DNA from: Lunularia cruciata
Lineage: Eukaryota; Streptophyta; Marchantiopsida; Lunulariales; Lunulariaceae
Direction of reading: 5' to 3'
Assembly (NCBI GenBank): GCA_948567375.1
Contig: OX419762.1
Location: 23,018,608-23,082,607 of the forward strand
DNA length: 64,000 nucleotides
The notes below the pieces were generated by a model, which did not search any database, had not been told where the DNA came from, and was given only the letters and a program-made list of their open reading frames with translations. The translations under genes were made by a program, and so were the position numbers. Each line of letters begins with the position of its first letter. Position 1 is the first letter of the stretch. Positions 1 to 11,215 of this stretch are shown in pieces.

Positions 1-35
1 AAAGACTAGTTACCCTCTTGATCGGTAGACCCTAG

Positions 36-542
36 TTGTATAGTGCCCAAGTTGTGGTGGATTGGCATCAGCAGAAGTTAAGATTTAAGGACATTTCGTC
101 CAAAGATCAGAAGCTGGTGACTGTGAGTTGGACAAAGGTTCCTCATCTCGGGGAAACAAGTTTGTCGGAAGAGGAGGACAAATCTGAAGACTCATTGTCT
201 TTGTCCTCAGATGAATCCAAAGACAAAGTCCAAGTTAATTACTTGGAATGCTACGAGGTGGATGTTGAAGACGAAGATCCATATGACCTTGCCTCGGGTG
301 AACCTGACTTGGAGGAAGGGGGTTTGATGGCCGCTCGCCTCGGGTTAAGCCGAGTAAGCCATGTTGAAGGAGTCATCAACCCCGATGATTGTCAAGATGT
401 TTTATCAACTGAAGGAAAAATTTTGAAGATAGTTACTTTGGAGGAGTTGGCAGGATACACTACCTTGTTTATAGAATTCCAGGATGTATTTGCCTAGTCA
501 ATTGATCAAATGCCGGGTATTCCATGAGAATTCGGAGAACAC
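36..542 (+). pseudogene. G1 linker between protease and reverse transcriptase
   Basis: An acidic, serine-rich stretch (EEEDKSEDSLSLSSDESKD) is followed by a block ending in FIEFQDVFA. In gypsy pol proteins, a phrase of this kind leads into the conserved entry to RT (a DVFAWS-like phrase followed by MPGI). Here the codon after DVFA is TAG, and a TGA follows about ten codons later, after MPGIP, before the frame continues into RT. The protease active site would lie upstream of the window. The role is a polyprotein linker, inferred from position. Confidence 0.75.
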
Positions 543-1400
543 TTGATTGATCTGGTTGAAGGTGTAGTTTCGGTTTGGCAGCGACAATACCGCCTGAACC
601 CAAAGTACTTGCTTTTGGTGAAAGATGAAATCAACAAGTACTTAGGGGCCAAAATCATCTTCCTTGTCTTAAGCAGTGAATGGGTCTCCTCCATTTTCAT
701 TGTCCCAAAGAAGAAAATAGGGAAGATCCGAGTGTGCCAAGACTTTTGAAAGTTGAACGCAGTCACAAGGAAAGATCATCATCCTTTGCCTTTTACCGAT
801 ACAATTTCAGATCAGGTAGCTGGGCATCCTTGTTATAGTTTTCTCGATGGATTTTCAAGGTACAATCAAGTATCCATTCAAGAAGAAGACAAGGATAAAA
901 CTACATTCACGACCGATTGGGGCATTTTTGCTTACAATCAAATGCCCTTTGGGTTGTGTAATGCCCCCGCTACTTTCCAGCGGATGATGAATTCAATCTT
1001 CAAAGATTTCCTGTGCAAATTTGTGGAAGTTTTTATTGATGAATTTTGTGTGTTTGGGCAAAGAGATGTATATTTAGATTACCTTCGCCAAACTTTTGGA
1101 AGGTGTCATTTTGCTGGCTTGTCATTACACCCGGAGAAATGCTTCTTTGCAATGAAGGAGGGAATTCTTCTAGGGCATCGGGTGTCAAGCCGAGGTATTG
1201 AAGTCGATGTTGAGAAGGTCAAGATAATCGCAGCTTTGGAATCCCCGAAGAACATCCGGGAGTTGAAAGCCTTCTTGGGACATGTCGGATATTACAGACG
1301 CTTTGTGTCAAACTATGCAGTGCTTGCTGCACCACTTACAAAGCTTCTGAAGAAATCCAAAGACTATTTGTGGGAAGCAAATCAAGAAGAAGCTTTCTAG
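543..1400 (+). pseudogene. G1 reverse transcriptase domain
   Basis: RT core of a gypsy polyprotein. Visible blocks in order are RLNPKY, SSIFIVPKKK-GKIRVCQDF, then a TGA stop where an Arg normally stands before KLN. These are followed by FLDGFSRYNQVSIQEEDKDK, TTFTTDWGIFAYNQMPFGLC, NAPATFQRMM, and the thumb/connection block KAFLGHVGYYRRF. The catalytic box, normally [YF]xDD, reads FIDE (1032-1043), so the second metal-binding aspartate is replaced by glutamate. A TAG at 1398-1400 separates RT from RNase H. Copy number and activity cannot be judged from one copy. The missing aspartate and the stops make this copy inactive. Confidence 0.93.
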
Positions 1401-1859
1401 GTGTTGAAGAAGAAGCTGGTTGAAGCACCAGTAATGAGGGCCCCAAATTGGGATGTCCCTTTTCATGTATATGTAGACACTTTGTCCATGGCCATCGGAG
1501 TCATCTTAAGTCAGAAGGACAAGAAGAAGAAGGACTACCCGGTGTATTATGCCAACCGACAACTTTCAGTTTTTGAAAAGAACTATTCGACGACTGAAAG
1601 AGAAGCCCTTGGAATGGTGTATGCCTGCAAGAAATTTTGTCATTATTTGTTGGGGTATGAGTTTGTCTTCTATGTTGACCATTACGCATTGCAACATTTG
1701 GTCAAGAAGGCAGATTTATCAGGGCAAATTGCAAGATGGATCTTGTTGTTACAAGAGTTCACGTATACTATACAAGTAAGGAAGGGAGTTTTGCATTTGA
1801 ATGCAGACTTCCTGTCCAGGTTAGAGACTCAAGACCAGGAGTGGGAAATTGACAATTAG
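1401..1859 (+). pseudogene. G1 RNase H domain
   Basis: Continues in frame from RT after one TAG. It shows the gypsy RNase H pattern: HVYVDTLSMAIGVILSQKD (first catalytic Asp), PVYYANRQLSVFEKNYSTTE with REALGMVYACKKFCHYLLG (Glu of the active site), VFYVDHYALQHLVKK (the TDH-like block) and a C-terminal end LNADFLSRLE, equivalent to the ADALSR phrase of the family. Its role would be to degrade the RNA strand of the RNA-DNA hybrid during reverse transcription. It ends at TAG 1857-1859 before the integrase. Confidence 0.92.
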
Positions 1860-1874
1860 TTCCCTGACAAAGAG

Positions 1875-3210
1875 TTGTATCACTTATCAGCAATGCGAAG
1901 TACAAGGTATGCAGCTGAATATATTTATCTGAATACTCTCCATTGTCCTGAGGGGATGGACCCGGAACAGCGGGCAGTCTTTCTCAGGAAAATGGGGCCG
2001 TACCAGCTTAAACACAACATTTTATTTAAGATGGGTGAAGATGAAGTACTTCGGCGATGCTTGGAGACGTACAAAGTAGGAGGAGTGATTGAATCTTTAC
2101 ACTCCAAAGCATCTGGAGGACACTATGCTCTGAAGAATACTGTAAAGAAAATTCTTTCGGCAGGGTATTGGTGGCCTACAATGTACAAAGATGTACATGC
2201 TCATATCCGAAGCTTTGATGCTTGTCAGAGAACGGGGAAGCCAACGGCTACTTCTCAATGGCCTTTAGACCAATTTTGCCTTTGGCTCCATTTGAGAAAT
2301 GGGGGATTGATTTTGTGGGTCCCATTCAACCAGTGACCCGAGTCACAAGAAAGCAATACATTTTGGTTTGCACTGACTATGCTACCAAGATGGTCGAAGC
2401 TGAAGCAACTCGCCGAGATGATGCTGAAATAGTGGCGGAATTTTTCTTTTGAAACATCATCTCCCGATATGGGTGTCCTCTAGAATTGGTCAGTGACCAA
2501 GGAACACATTTTTTGAACTTTGTAATGGAGGCATTAACCAAGTACTTTCAGATTAAACATCGGAAGACGACTCCTTATAACCCAAAAGCAAATGGCTTAA
2601 CAGAAAAAGCGAATGGGTTACTTTGTAAAATTTTGAATAAGGTGATTGTCAATTATGCCTATGATTGGGATAAAAAATTACCAGCTGCATTTTGGGCATA
2701 TTGAACAATAGAAAAGATTACAACCAAACAAACTCCATACTTCTTGACATATGGCTTGCATCCCATACTGCCAATTGAAATTGAAGTGCCAACATATCGG
2801 GTTCTTTGCAAAGAACAAATGTCGGAAGAAGAAAGTCAGGATCTTTGGATTCATCAACTGATGTGGTTAGAAGAGAAAGAGACAATGCAATGCAAACCAC
2901 GAAAGAAGTACAAGCACAGAGGAAAGTCAGGCACAATAAGAGAATCACGCCTGTGGCTGTACGTGAAGGAGATTTGGTTTTGTTATATTACAATTGCCGA
3001 ATATTTTTTCCAGGCAAGTTGCATTTGAGATGGATGGGTCCCTATCAAGTTCTTCATCTTTACGACAATGGGTCCATGCAGCTCGTAGACTTGGAAGGTA
3101 ATCCTTTTGCCACTCGAGTAAATGGGTGGAGAGTTTGGAGATATTGGACTATAGACTCAGAAGTTTCTAAAACACCCAAGGTCTATGTTTGCGGGGACGC
3201 TCACATTTGA
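1875..3210 (+). pseudogene. G1 integrase (zinc, DDE core and GPY module)
   Basis: The zinc-binding region shows GGHYALKNTVKKILSAGYWW and DACQRTGK, with the first Cys of the CxxC pair replaced by Ser (SFDACQ). A frameshift near 2240-2300 moves into the core: KWGIDFVGPIQP (first Asp), LVSDQGTHF (second Asp) and NGLTEKANGLL (Glu). TGA codons lie at about 2450 and 2702. A second frameshift near 2885 leads to the C-terminal part, VREGDLVLLYY and LRWMGPYQVLHLYDNGS, a GPY/F-type module. There is no chromodomain in view. The catalytic triad positions are all readable, but the gene is broken in at least four places. Confidence 0.92.
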
Positions 3211-3221
3211 GGGAGGGAGTA
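3208..3221 (+). other. Polypurine tract of G1
   Basis: A purine-rich tract (GAGGGAGGGAG) follows the pol stop and is directly followed by TGTGGTGCCC. This is the expected arrangement of a plus-strand priming site next to the 5' end of a 3' LTR. Confidence 0.75.
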
Positions 3222-3656
3222 TGTGGTGCCCAAATTTTATTTTTTTTCAAAATAAAGGAGAAGAAGTGTATAGAGAAGTCAGATTATGTATGTATGGCCG
3301 AAGAAGGCAAAGAAAAGAGTCTTCGGGGTGAAACCTAAAGTAAAGTGACTTCGGGTCATAAGGCGAAGTACTCGGAAATGCCCTGTTACCATACAACCCA
3401 AAGTAAATTGTCTTCGTATCGGGGGGAGCTCAACCCGAGGCGAAGACAGTCTAACAACCTTTTGTCGGGGCGATAAATTCAAGAAGGGGCCATTTAAAAA
3501 TTGGCGGCCTATACGCACAAAGGTTTATTGACAATGACAGATGCATGCCGGAGGTGTGATTTCTCGGTAGAAACTCAAAGTGACGGAAGATGAAGAAGCA
3601 CAACTCTATAAAAATCAAACCTGCAATGACGAAATGTCGATTAATTTTCCTTTGCT
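3222..3656 (+). promoter_or_regulatory. Probable start of the G1 3' LTR with TATA box
   Basis: The sequence begins with TG immediately after the polypurine tract, as LTRs do. A clean TATA box (TATAAAAA, 3607-3614) lies about 385 bases in. No second copy is in the window, so the LTR end cannot be placed. No obvious primer binding site follows. The coding frame downstream therefore lies either inside a long LTR, in a tandem second element, or in unrelated DNA. Confidence 0.5.
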
Positions 3657-3770
3657 GTGAGAAGTCATCTTGCAGGTGATCAGGGGAAGGGAAATAGAGT
3701 TGGAATCGTGTTAGTGCGCAAGGGAGAAGTCGCGAGAGTGAAATCAAGAGAGAGTGAGAAAGTAGAAGAG

Positions 3771-5942
3771 ATGGGAGGAGGAAAGAAGAACTCCAAATTC
3801 GTAGTGAGAAATCATGCAATTCGGAGGTTAGACATAATAGCGAGGATCGAAGTCTTGAGCCGACTTTGGATCACATTTCTGGCATGGAACTGGAATGTAA
3901 GCTTTCCAGGATTCATGACAGAAATTATCAAGAGTAAGTGTCTCGATGGACCTAAGGAAGAAGGGAAGAGAAGAAATCCGGCTCGCTGGATAAAGTCAGA
4001 TTGGAGACTCGTACTCGGGAAGAAGGCAGGCTTGGAGAAGGGAGCCACGTTCTTGGAGAAGGGAGAGATAGCTCAGGAGACTCAGGAGGTGAGAGATGCT
4101 TTCTCTTCAAAGAGAACAAAGAATGGGTATAAGGTTGAGAGTTACAAGGATCCACTGAAGAGAGGGATTGTGAGTGCTCTCATGGCAATCTTGAAGCCGG
4201 AGAGAACAACTTATGTGATGAAGCACCAAGCGTTGTTCTTCCATAAGTTGTTTGCAAGAGAACCTATCAATTGGGCGAGGTGCTTCAATGGGAGGACGAG
4301 ACAGATGGTGTGGAATTTGCGGGATAAGTCACCACCACACTACATCGTGCCATTTGCAGCACATTTTTACCTTGGGTTGAATTTGCTCAACTCGGCGGAG
4401 TGAAACAGAATGGTGTCTCACTTCCATCCCGACTTGAGAAGAGAAGTCAACGTAGAGGAACAACATTACATTCTCCAAATCCGAAGCACGGATGAATACT
4501 ACATGAAGACGGGTAAGAGCGTGGAGATAGAAGCGAATACTCCGTCGACGAAGAAGAGAGGTCGGCAAGGTGAAGCCGAAGATATCAAGAAACCTCAGAA
4601 GATGCAGAGAGGCAACCCAAGGTGAAGTATGATGGTAATTGAGTCAGAGGATGAAGACTCAAAAGGAGCTGCCAAGCTCAAAACTGAAGACTCGGAACAC
4701 AAGGAGGAGCCTGAGCTAATGCTGCAGAGCGGAGATATAAGCAGTGATAGTGATGAAGGTGGAGAAATGACATCGGCGCCAACGGCTGACAAATACGAAG
4801 AAGAAGTGCAAGCCGATTTGGAGGTCAAAGACAACACACAATTAGAAGACAAAGTAACTATGCCCGAAGAGAAGAAGATCATAGTACAGCAAGGAGTTTG
4901 CTCGAGACGTAAGGCAAAGTGTGAAGCGGGGCCGAATAAAGTGAAGGAAGAGGTAGGAGAAAGCTTGGGAAGTGAAGCGTCACTTCCGATACAAAGACTG
5001 CAGAGAAGAAGGCGAGTATCAGATGAACACAAAGTACAAAGAGAAGTGGCCACACAAGAAGAAGTAATCCTGAGTGATGGAGTGGAGTACCTACGGGAAG
5101 TGGTGTGTCTATTGTTGGTAAAGTTAGAACATAAGAAGAAGGAAATGCAGTCAACATGTCCGGAGGTAAAGACTGTATTGCAGGTGTTGGCAAGATTAGA
5201 AGAAGAAAACTTGGAGTTGAAGAAGAGTATAACCCAAGGTGAGGAGGAAAGAGAAGTACTGCAAGCGGAGGCAGTAGTAAGAAGTCAAGTAATTGAACAC
5301 CTGAAGAGAGAAGTAAATTATCAAGAGGATCTTGTGAAGAATAGTGATATAGCAAGGGAGAGACAAGTAGCGGAGTATGAGATCTTGAAGCAGCAGTTTG
5401 CTGATTCAAGAGTAGAAGTAATCCATGCTATGGCAAGGGTAGCAGCAAAGGATCAGGAGCTCGATAAGGTGATGGAGAGTGTCGAGGAGAAGAAGCAACT
5501 CTAGCAAAGAGAGTTGGCGGCACGATATAGGGAAGAAGAAAGACTACGCAAATTACTTCGTAATCAAGAGGAGAAGATTGTACAGAAGGAGAAGGAGAAG
5601 GAGACGGTGAAAGATGAGTTCAAGGAGGAGTTGGCAATGTACAGAGAGGACTGGCTTGCAGATCAAGAGCGAGAGAGGAAGACCAGATTGGAGCCATTGA
5701 AGGAGATTGTCCTCAGAATGAATGCGATGCTAAGTACAGAAGCCAGTATTTGGATTGAGGAGATGAGGCTGCAGAAGTTGAAGTTGTTGTTGCAGGAGAC
5801 AAGGCAAAGACAAGCGAAAGACACAGATATGAACGCCTTGTTGATTAGTCTCAGAACTTGGGTAGACAGGAAGATATTAGAAGTAGAAGACAACATTTCA
5901 ATTAGATTAGACTTAGTGAAAATAGAGATGGAAAAGCTTTAG
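3771..5942 (+). pseudogene. Broken 724-codon coiled-coil protein of unknown function
   Basis: One reading frame runs from ATG 3771 to TAG 5940-5942 with only three internal stops: TGA 4401, TGA 4623 and TAG 5502. It is also open upstream to about 3657. The N-terminal third is basic and contains a compact block (YVMKHQALFFHKLF, EPINWARCFNGRTRQMVW, YIVPFAAHFYLGL). This recalls, without proving, the globular part of the extra open reading frames found near pol in some plant gypsy elements. The middle is acidic (SEDEDSKG, SGDISSDSDEGG). The C-terminal half is a long Lys/Glu/Leu-rich coiled coil (LARLEEENLELKK, REEERLRKLLRNQEEK). It lies just after the G1 LTR start. It could be an additional ORF of the element, a gag-like protein or a captured host gene. 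I cannot decide between these. Confidence 0.6.
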
Positions 5943-6649
5943 AAAGATGTTCAAACAAAACCCGAAGTAAATAACATAGGAGTACAAATGTCATGTCATG
6001 TACAAATGTCAGTATCATGTTGTTTAGTACTCATTATTTCTGAGAATAGATAAAGCAAAGTGCTGTGAAGTAGTGCTCGTCGCTTGAGCTTGATTCCAAG
6101 TATCAACTTTGCAATTGTGTTTGTGAGTGTTTGGAGAAATTCGAAGTGCAAGTTAGAGTGCTTGTTGGATATTGGATTCCACAGCCTTGATCTTCATTCT
6201 GTGTGTTTGATCTTGAGTGAAGTGCAATCAAAGCAATGCCTTGACAGATTTGAGAGGAATTGTAGTGTTGGTAGTATTTTGCATTTGTGAGTGCAGTGCA
6301 AAGTTGATGTGAAGCAATTTTGATCAAGGAAGTTGTGCCTTTAGTGGAGAGGTGGAACACAATTCTGAGGCAAAGTCGTTTTGCAATGAAGTGCCGTTTT
6401 CAAGAGAGCCTAAATCATCACAATCAAGATTGTTTGGAAAGAATTGAAGGATTTGTGATTAAGGAGTGTTAATTTGTGACAAGACTACGAATTAGTGCTT
6501 GTTACTCTCTTCTGGGTGTGGTTTCTACCTGAGAGATTAAAGACACAACCAAGAAGAACTACATGTTACTGTTTGACTTTGTATTTGGACATTTTTTACT
6601 CATATCTCTGCAGGAACGAACTTTACTTACCCGATTACCGCAAAAGTGA
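5943..6649 (+). other. Non-coding stretch between the coiled-coil frame and copy A1
   Basis: No convincing gene. It contains a short direct repeat (GTACAAATGTCA twice near 5980-6010) and GT/AT-rich text that could be LTR or leader sequence of G1. The family A similarity starts at roughly 6,650. Confidence 0.4.
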
Positions 6650-8400
6650 TATTTGCTGGGTTGTCACAGCTAATTTCTCCAAAAATTCAATGGAAGCAAA
6701 GTATATTTCATATGAGGGAGAGTGCTTGGAAATAGTGTGGGAAATAGCACATTTCCAATGATATCTATTTGGTAGCCCCTTCACTCTCATCACTAATCAT
6801 CAACCACTAAAGTGGTGGATGGAGTCTAACAAGCTTTCAAGAAAGTTTGCATGATGTATTCTTATCTACAATAGTATGATTCCATGGCTATTCACAAACC
6901 TAGAATGGTGAATGTGATCCAGATTGGTTGAGTAGAAACCCATGTCCTAACCAATAGGATTAGCATGTTTACATGGTAAGATAGATGAGGTGATGGTGCT
7001 AGGTTGGCATGCATCCACCTTTCTATGCACATTTTTTGAGGCTTTGATGGTATCTGTCTCAACATATACATGAGGAGTTATTGAGATCACAGATCTAGAG
7101 GATAGAGATATTAGTATAGGTCAGCAAGACATTCATGATGATGTTTTAGTGATGAATTATCTTTGCAATCGTGTTATGGGTAGCATAGTTGGTGCCAAGC
7201 AAATATACCTTCAACAAGCCAAGTGTTTTAGATTGGAGTGCGGACATCTTCTTTATGTATGGGAGGATAGTAGAGTGCAATAAGTACCACTTCTATCTTA
7301 GTGAACACAATTGGTACATCATGCTCATAAGGAGTAAAGCATACATATAGTTTACTCTATAGTCATTTTTGGTAGTGCAATATACATACCAATGTATAGT
7401 AGTTTGCTACTATGTGTGATTTGTGACCAAATTAGAGCATCATTTTAATGCTCTCACACCATAATTACATCCATTACTTATCATAGGGTTAGGTTACTTT
7501 TGGACTTTGGATTTTTTTTGGTATCCCTACCATTGATTGTGAAAAATCATTGGTATGTTTTGATTATGGTGGAACACTTCTCCAACTGAATTGAGTTGGT
7601 GGTACTTCTCGACAAGTCTAGTGAAGGGACAACTTACTCATTCATGGATTGGATTCTTAGTCATTTAGGTGCACTAGTTGAGGTTTGGACTAATGAAGGT
7701 GTATAGTTCTTGGAGAGATTTTTAGATCTTGTATGATAAGGTCTTGATTGATCACCATATTGCCTCTTGAGATTATCCTAAGGCATGTGGCTTAGCATAG
7801 AGAGTGGTTCAAACATTGAAGAAAGGATTACGTAAGTACGGTTTGCAAAGAGACCACTTGGGAGATTGGGATCTCCAATTACCTTGATTAGACATGAGCT
7901 ACCAATTCAGTCAACAAGCTTCCTTATCATCCTTCTCCCCTTACTTTATACTCTATGGACAAGATCTATAATTACTTGTAGTCATTCATTGTGATGCTAT
8001 TGTAGTTTTGGACCTAGATGACTCATACAAATGGGTGAGCGCATGTTCTCAACATGCAAAGACCTTTTGGAAAGTAATGTTGATGGCTTTTGAGAACTTA
8101 ACAATTGCTTAACATATGGATACCTTACACTGTGCTATTATTTGAGGAGGAGGCTATAGAGCCTTGATCCACTAATTTCATCTACGTGACTACAATTCTT
8201 AACGGGTAAAGGTTGTATGGCTCTTCTATGTCATATGGCGCTTCTAGTGGAGCAACTACTATGTTGGTGTGTGAAATTTGTTCAAGAGGATGGCATATGG
8301 CATGTTTGACTCCTCTCTTCATGATATTTCCTCAAGGATAATGGCTATGTCCTCAATGTACTCAATTTAGCTAATTCATTCTTTATGTGATATAGATTGC
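6650..8400 (+). pseudogene. A1 RNase H, integrase and PHD remnant
   Basis: RNase H is recognisable by ISYEGECLEIVWEIAHFQ, a stop, then YLFGSPFTLITNHQPLKW. The integrase region aligns with A2 and A4 but is full of stops. Near 8,260-8,370 the PHD-like end reads TTMLVCEICSRGWHMACLTP, then a stop and WLCPQCT. The second CxxC pair, the His and the last CxxC pair of the zinc finger are therefore still readable. This copy is useful mainly for showing that the PHD module belongs to the element. Confidence 0.8.
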
Positions 8401-8530
8401 AAACAAGTGACTAACAATAGGGCTCAATAGCACCCAACCTCCTGATCTTTATCCACCATAAGGCATATCACATACTTAGAACAGATGGCTATCTAGAGTT
8501 AGAGTGACCTAACCGCCAACTAGGGGGTAA

Positions 8531-9190
8531 TTGTGATACTTAGAGTTTATGTATGACTTTTGTATGAGTTATGCTTCTATAGTGGATGATATTGACAACA
8601 ATAGATATTTTGTAGCAATGTATATGTACACAAAAATTGTCATAACATTTGCAATGTCAAAGCTACTTTGCTCAAACGCTTGAATGATAGTCTTGGCGGT
8701 CAAAATTATATTAGTAGTTGCTTAGCGACTACTTAGTGGCGGCCAGATTTGTGTTAGGGCTACTGAACACACCATGGAACCCACCATCACTTGCACCATT
8801 CACACCATCCACACTATCACATGTGCCATCAGTGGCATTGATAGGTCTAGAGATCTAGGTCGAGCAAGGAGTATACCTTCAAATTGACACTCTAGAGATC
8901 TCACTTCTCTAACGTTGATTGAGCCTTTGGGTTACTTGCTATGGTGGATAGAGGCTGGCAAGCATCACATGGAGTCTCTTAGCTAGAGTGAGTGTGACTT
9001 GATTGTAATTAGGGCCCGTTGTTGGCAAACCATTCATTGAGTTGATGATTGATTTCTGATTTGAGTTGAAAATGAATTGATTAATTGTGGTACTTTAGAA
9101 TTTATGTATGACTTTTGTATAAGTTGTGCATCTATAGTGTATGATGTTGATAGTGATGTATGTTGTGTTGCAATGTATAAACACACAATA
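8531..9190 (+). repeat. A1 terminal repeat structure b-a-b
   Basis: Segment b begins TGTGATACTT at 8531, right after AGGGGGTAAT (polypurine-like). It runs into segment a at 8638 (TGTCATAACATTTG). Segment a ends near 9085 with GATTAAT and is followed at once by a second segment b (TGTGGTACTTTAGAA, 9086). This second b stops near 9190 at the same internal point where b meets a. It is the same layout as A3 and A4. Confidence 0.8.
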
Positions 9191-10654
9191 TACCATCCAA
9201 TTCCAACCACATTGTTATCAATTTGAACTACACAATGTCATTACAATCCTACAAATTTTAATTTTAGAAAATTCAATAAGTTGATGATCTTATCATAATA
9301 TATTGAGTAAAGACATTGTAACTTATGGGCTTAGATTAATAGAAATTTACTATAAGTAATGGTAATGTCTAACAATAGTGTTAGACAAGATAAAGATTAA
9401 TTTATGTGTTGTTGAGTTAATGAATATTTTAGGTAATAGACTTAAATTTAGTATTCATCAAGCTTTTTGCCCATAAAATTAAAAGCTCTTTGCCACAAAT
9501 AATACCATGAGTTGAGATATACAATATAATTAGTCATAAATTTTCACATTTTAATTTAATTTAATTTTCAATAAATTCATAGCCATTAATAGAGATTTAA
9601 ATAAGAAAGGAACATAGAAAATCCTCAAACACTACACTAATATTCATAACAATTTTATATGCTAGTAAAAAGATCTTCCAAAAAATCATTTAGATTTGAA
9701 ACATAATGGCTCAATATTATAAAGGAATTTGAGAAGTTATAAAGAGCAAAAACAAGGGAAAATAATATAATACTATATTAACTCTATTTTATTTTTATTT
9801 TCTTTATTATAGTGCTAGAATTGTTATATTTACCCAAATAAGGTTCAATAAAGCATCTCATGTGCTCTAAGCCTTGAATCATATTACAAAAGAGTTATCA
9901 AAATGGCCCTTAATGTAATACAACAATGGTTTTTCTACATCAATTTTATTAAGATGGAGAGAAAGATATGAATGTATTTCTATTGCCAATAAAAATGATA
10001 AAATTATATATGGAAAATACCTAAAAATTATAACTATGTAGATTTTATCTATTAGCCAAATAAAATTTTGAAGTATATTATCAAACTATTACTTATAAAA
10101 AATATCCCAAAGACAAAGCATATTTTATATTTTGAATTTTATGTGCTTATTAATATATGTATATACTGTATTAGGATTGCAAAGCTTTTCTTGTAATGAA
10201 TATATAAAAGTACAACTATAAAATTTTAATCAAAGCTAAGGACCTAACTAGTATATCAAAAGAAAAATATATTTTATATTGGTATCTTAATACACTAAGC
10301 TATAGTTTGGTAAACCAAACTACAGCTTAGACCAAATGTGGGGCCAAAATTCTCAATCAATATTTAAGTTGATGGGTAGACTAAGCAAAATTTTCACTAG
10401 AAGAAGTTTATTAAGAAAATATTAAAAAAAGGAAAATACATATTAGATGGAAAGAAATTTTTAGATGAAAATAAATATAACATCTCTACTTTAAATAAGG
10501 GGTATTGTGAAATTGATCCACCTCCTAGTTACACTACTCGCCTTATGATTATGCACTACAAGAAAAACATCCTATTTTGATTATACATGTAAAAAATTCA
10601 CTGTAATTTCTTATGGTGCATAGTTACAAGGTGGTTCAATTTAACAAGGAGGTG

Positions 10655-11215
10655 TGTTAATTTTACAATACCATAAGTAAGTACGTAAAAATAAACAAGC
10701 TGAAAACACTACATGAGATAGAGCCCAAGCTAAACATAGTTTTCAATTGTGGATGACAAATAGATAACTTACATAATGTAACTTTCACATAAAGACTTCT
10801 ATAAAAATGAACCAAGAAGGCAGGTTGATTTAATAATGCACTAAATAAGTACCTAAAGATAAATAATTGTGGAAGAAATAGAGAACCTACATATTGTAAC
10901 TTTCACATAAAGACTTCTCCAAAAAATGAACCAAGAAGGTGTGTTAATTTAATAATGCACTAAATAAGTACCTAAATATAAGCAAGATGAAATATCTACA
11001 TGAGATGTAGGCCAAGTTAACATATTTTCAATTGTGAGAGAAAGATATAAAACTTATGTAATGTAACTTTTAAGGTGGATTAATTTAATAATGCACTAAA
11101 TAATTACATAAAGATAAACAAGATGAAAAATCTACATGAGATATAGACAAAGTTAACATATTTTTCAATTGCAAGGGAAAGATAGAAAACTTACATAATG
11201 TAAGTTTCACATAGA
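10655..11215. repeat. Tandem array of about four diverged 120-190-bp units
   Basis: The phrase AATGCACTAAATAAGTACCT recurs at about 10,836, 10,956 and 11,091 (last copy AATAATTACAT). A diverged first copy lies near 10,665. Each is followed by an ATGAGAT...AAGTTAACAT-like or TAACTTTCACATA block. Units differ in length through indels. Non-coding. Confidence 0.7.

Larger units (their letters stand above)
1..3221 (+). mobile_element. Ty3/gypsy element G1, 3' portion (pol to polypurine tract)
   Basis: A decayed Ty3/gypsy retrotransposon enters from the left window edge. Reading left to right it shows the protease-RT linker, reverse transcriptase, RNase H, the integrase zinc, core and C-terminal modules, then a polypurine tract. 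RT before integrase is the Ty3/gypsy order. The frame is broken by several stops and at least two frameshifts, so this copy is dead. The gag and 5' LTR lie outside the window. The sequence differs clearly from families A and C further right, so it is a separate family. Confidence 0.93.
6650..9190 (+). mobile_element. Family A gypsy element, copy A1 (5'-truncated)
   Basis: Collinear with positions of about 23,700-25,906 of copy A2: RNase H, integrase, PHD region and polypurine tract, followed by terminal repeats in the order b (8531-8634), a (8638-9085), b (9086-9190). The 5' part is missing. It is heavily decayed, with stops in every domain. Confidence 0.85.

Noticed and set aside
4595-5409. 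Two long minus-strand frames (152 and 176 codons) opposite the coiled-coil frame
   Set aside because: They are antisense shadows of a Lys/Glu-rich frame, which yields Ser/Leu-rich open text on the other strand; no domain.
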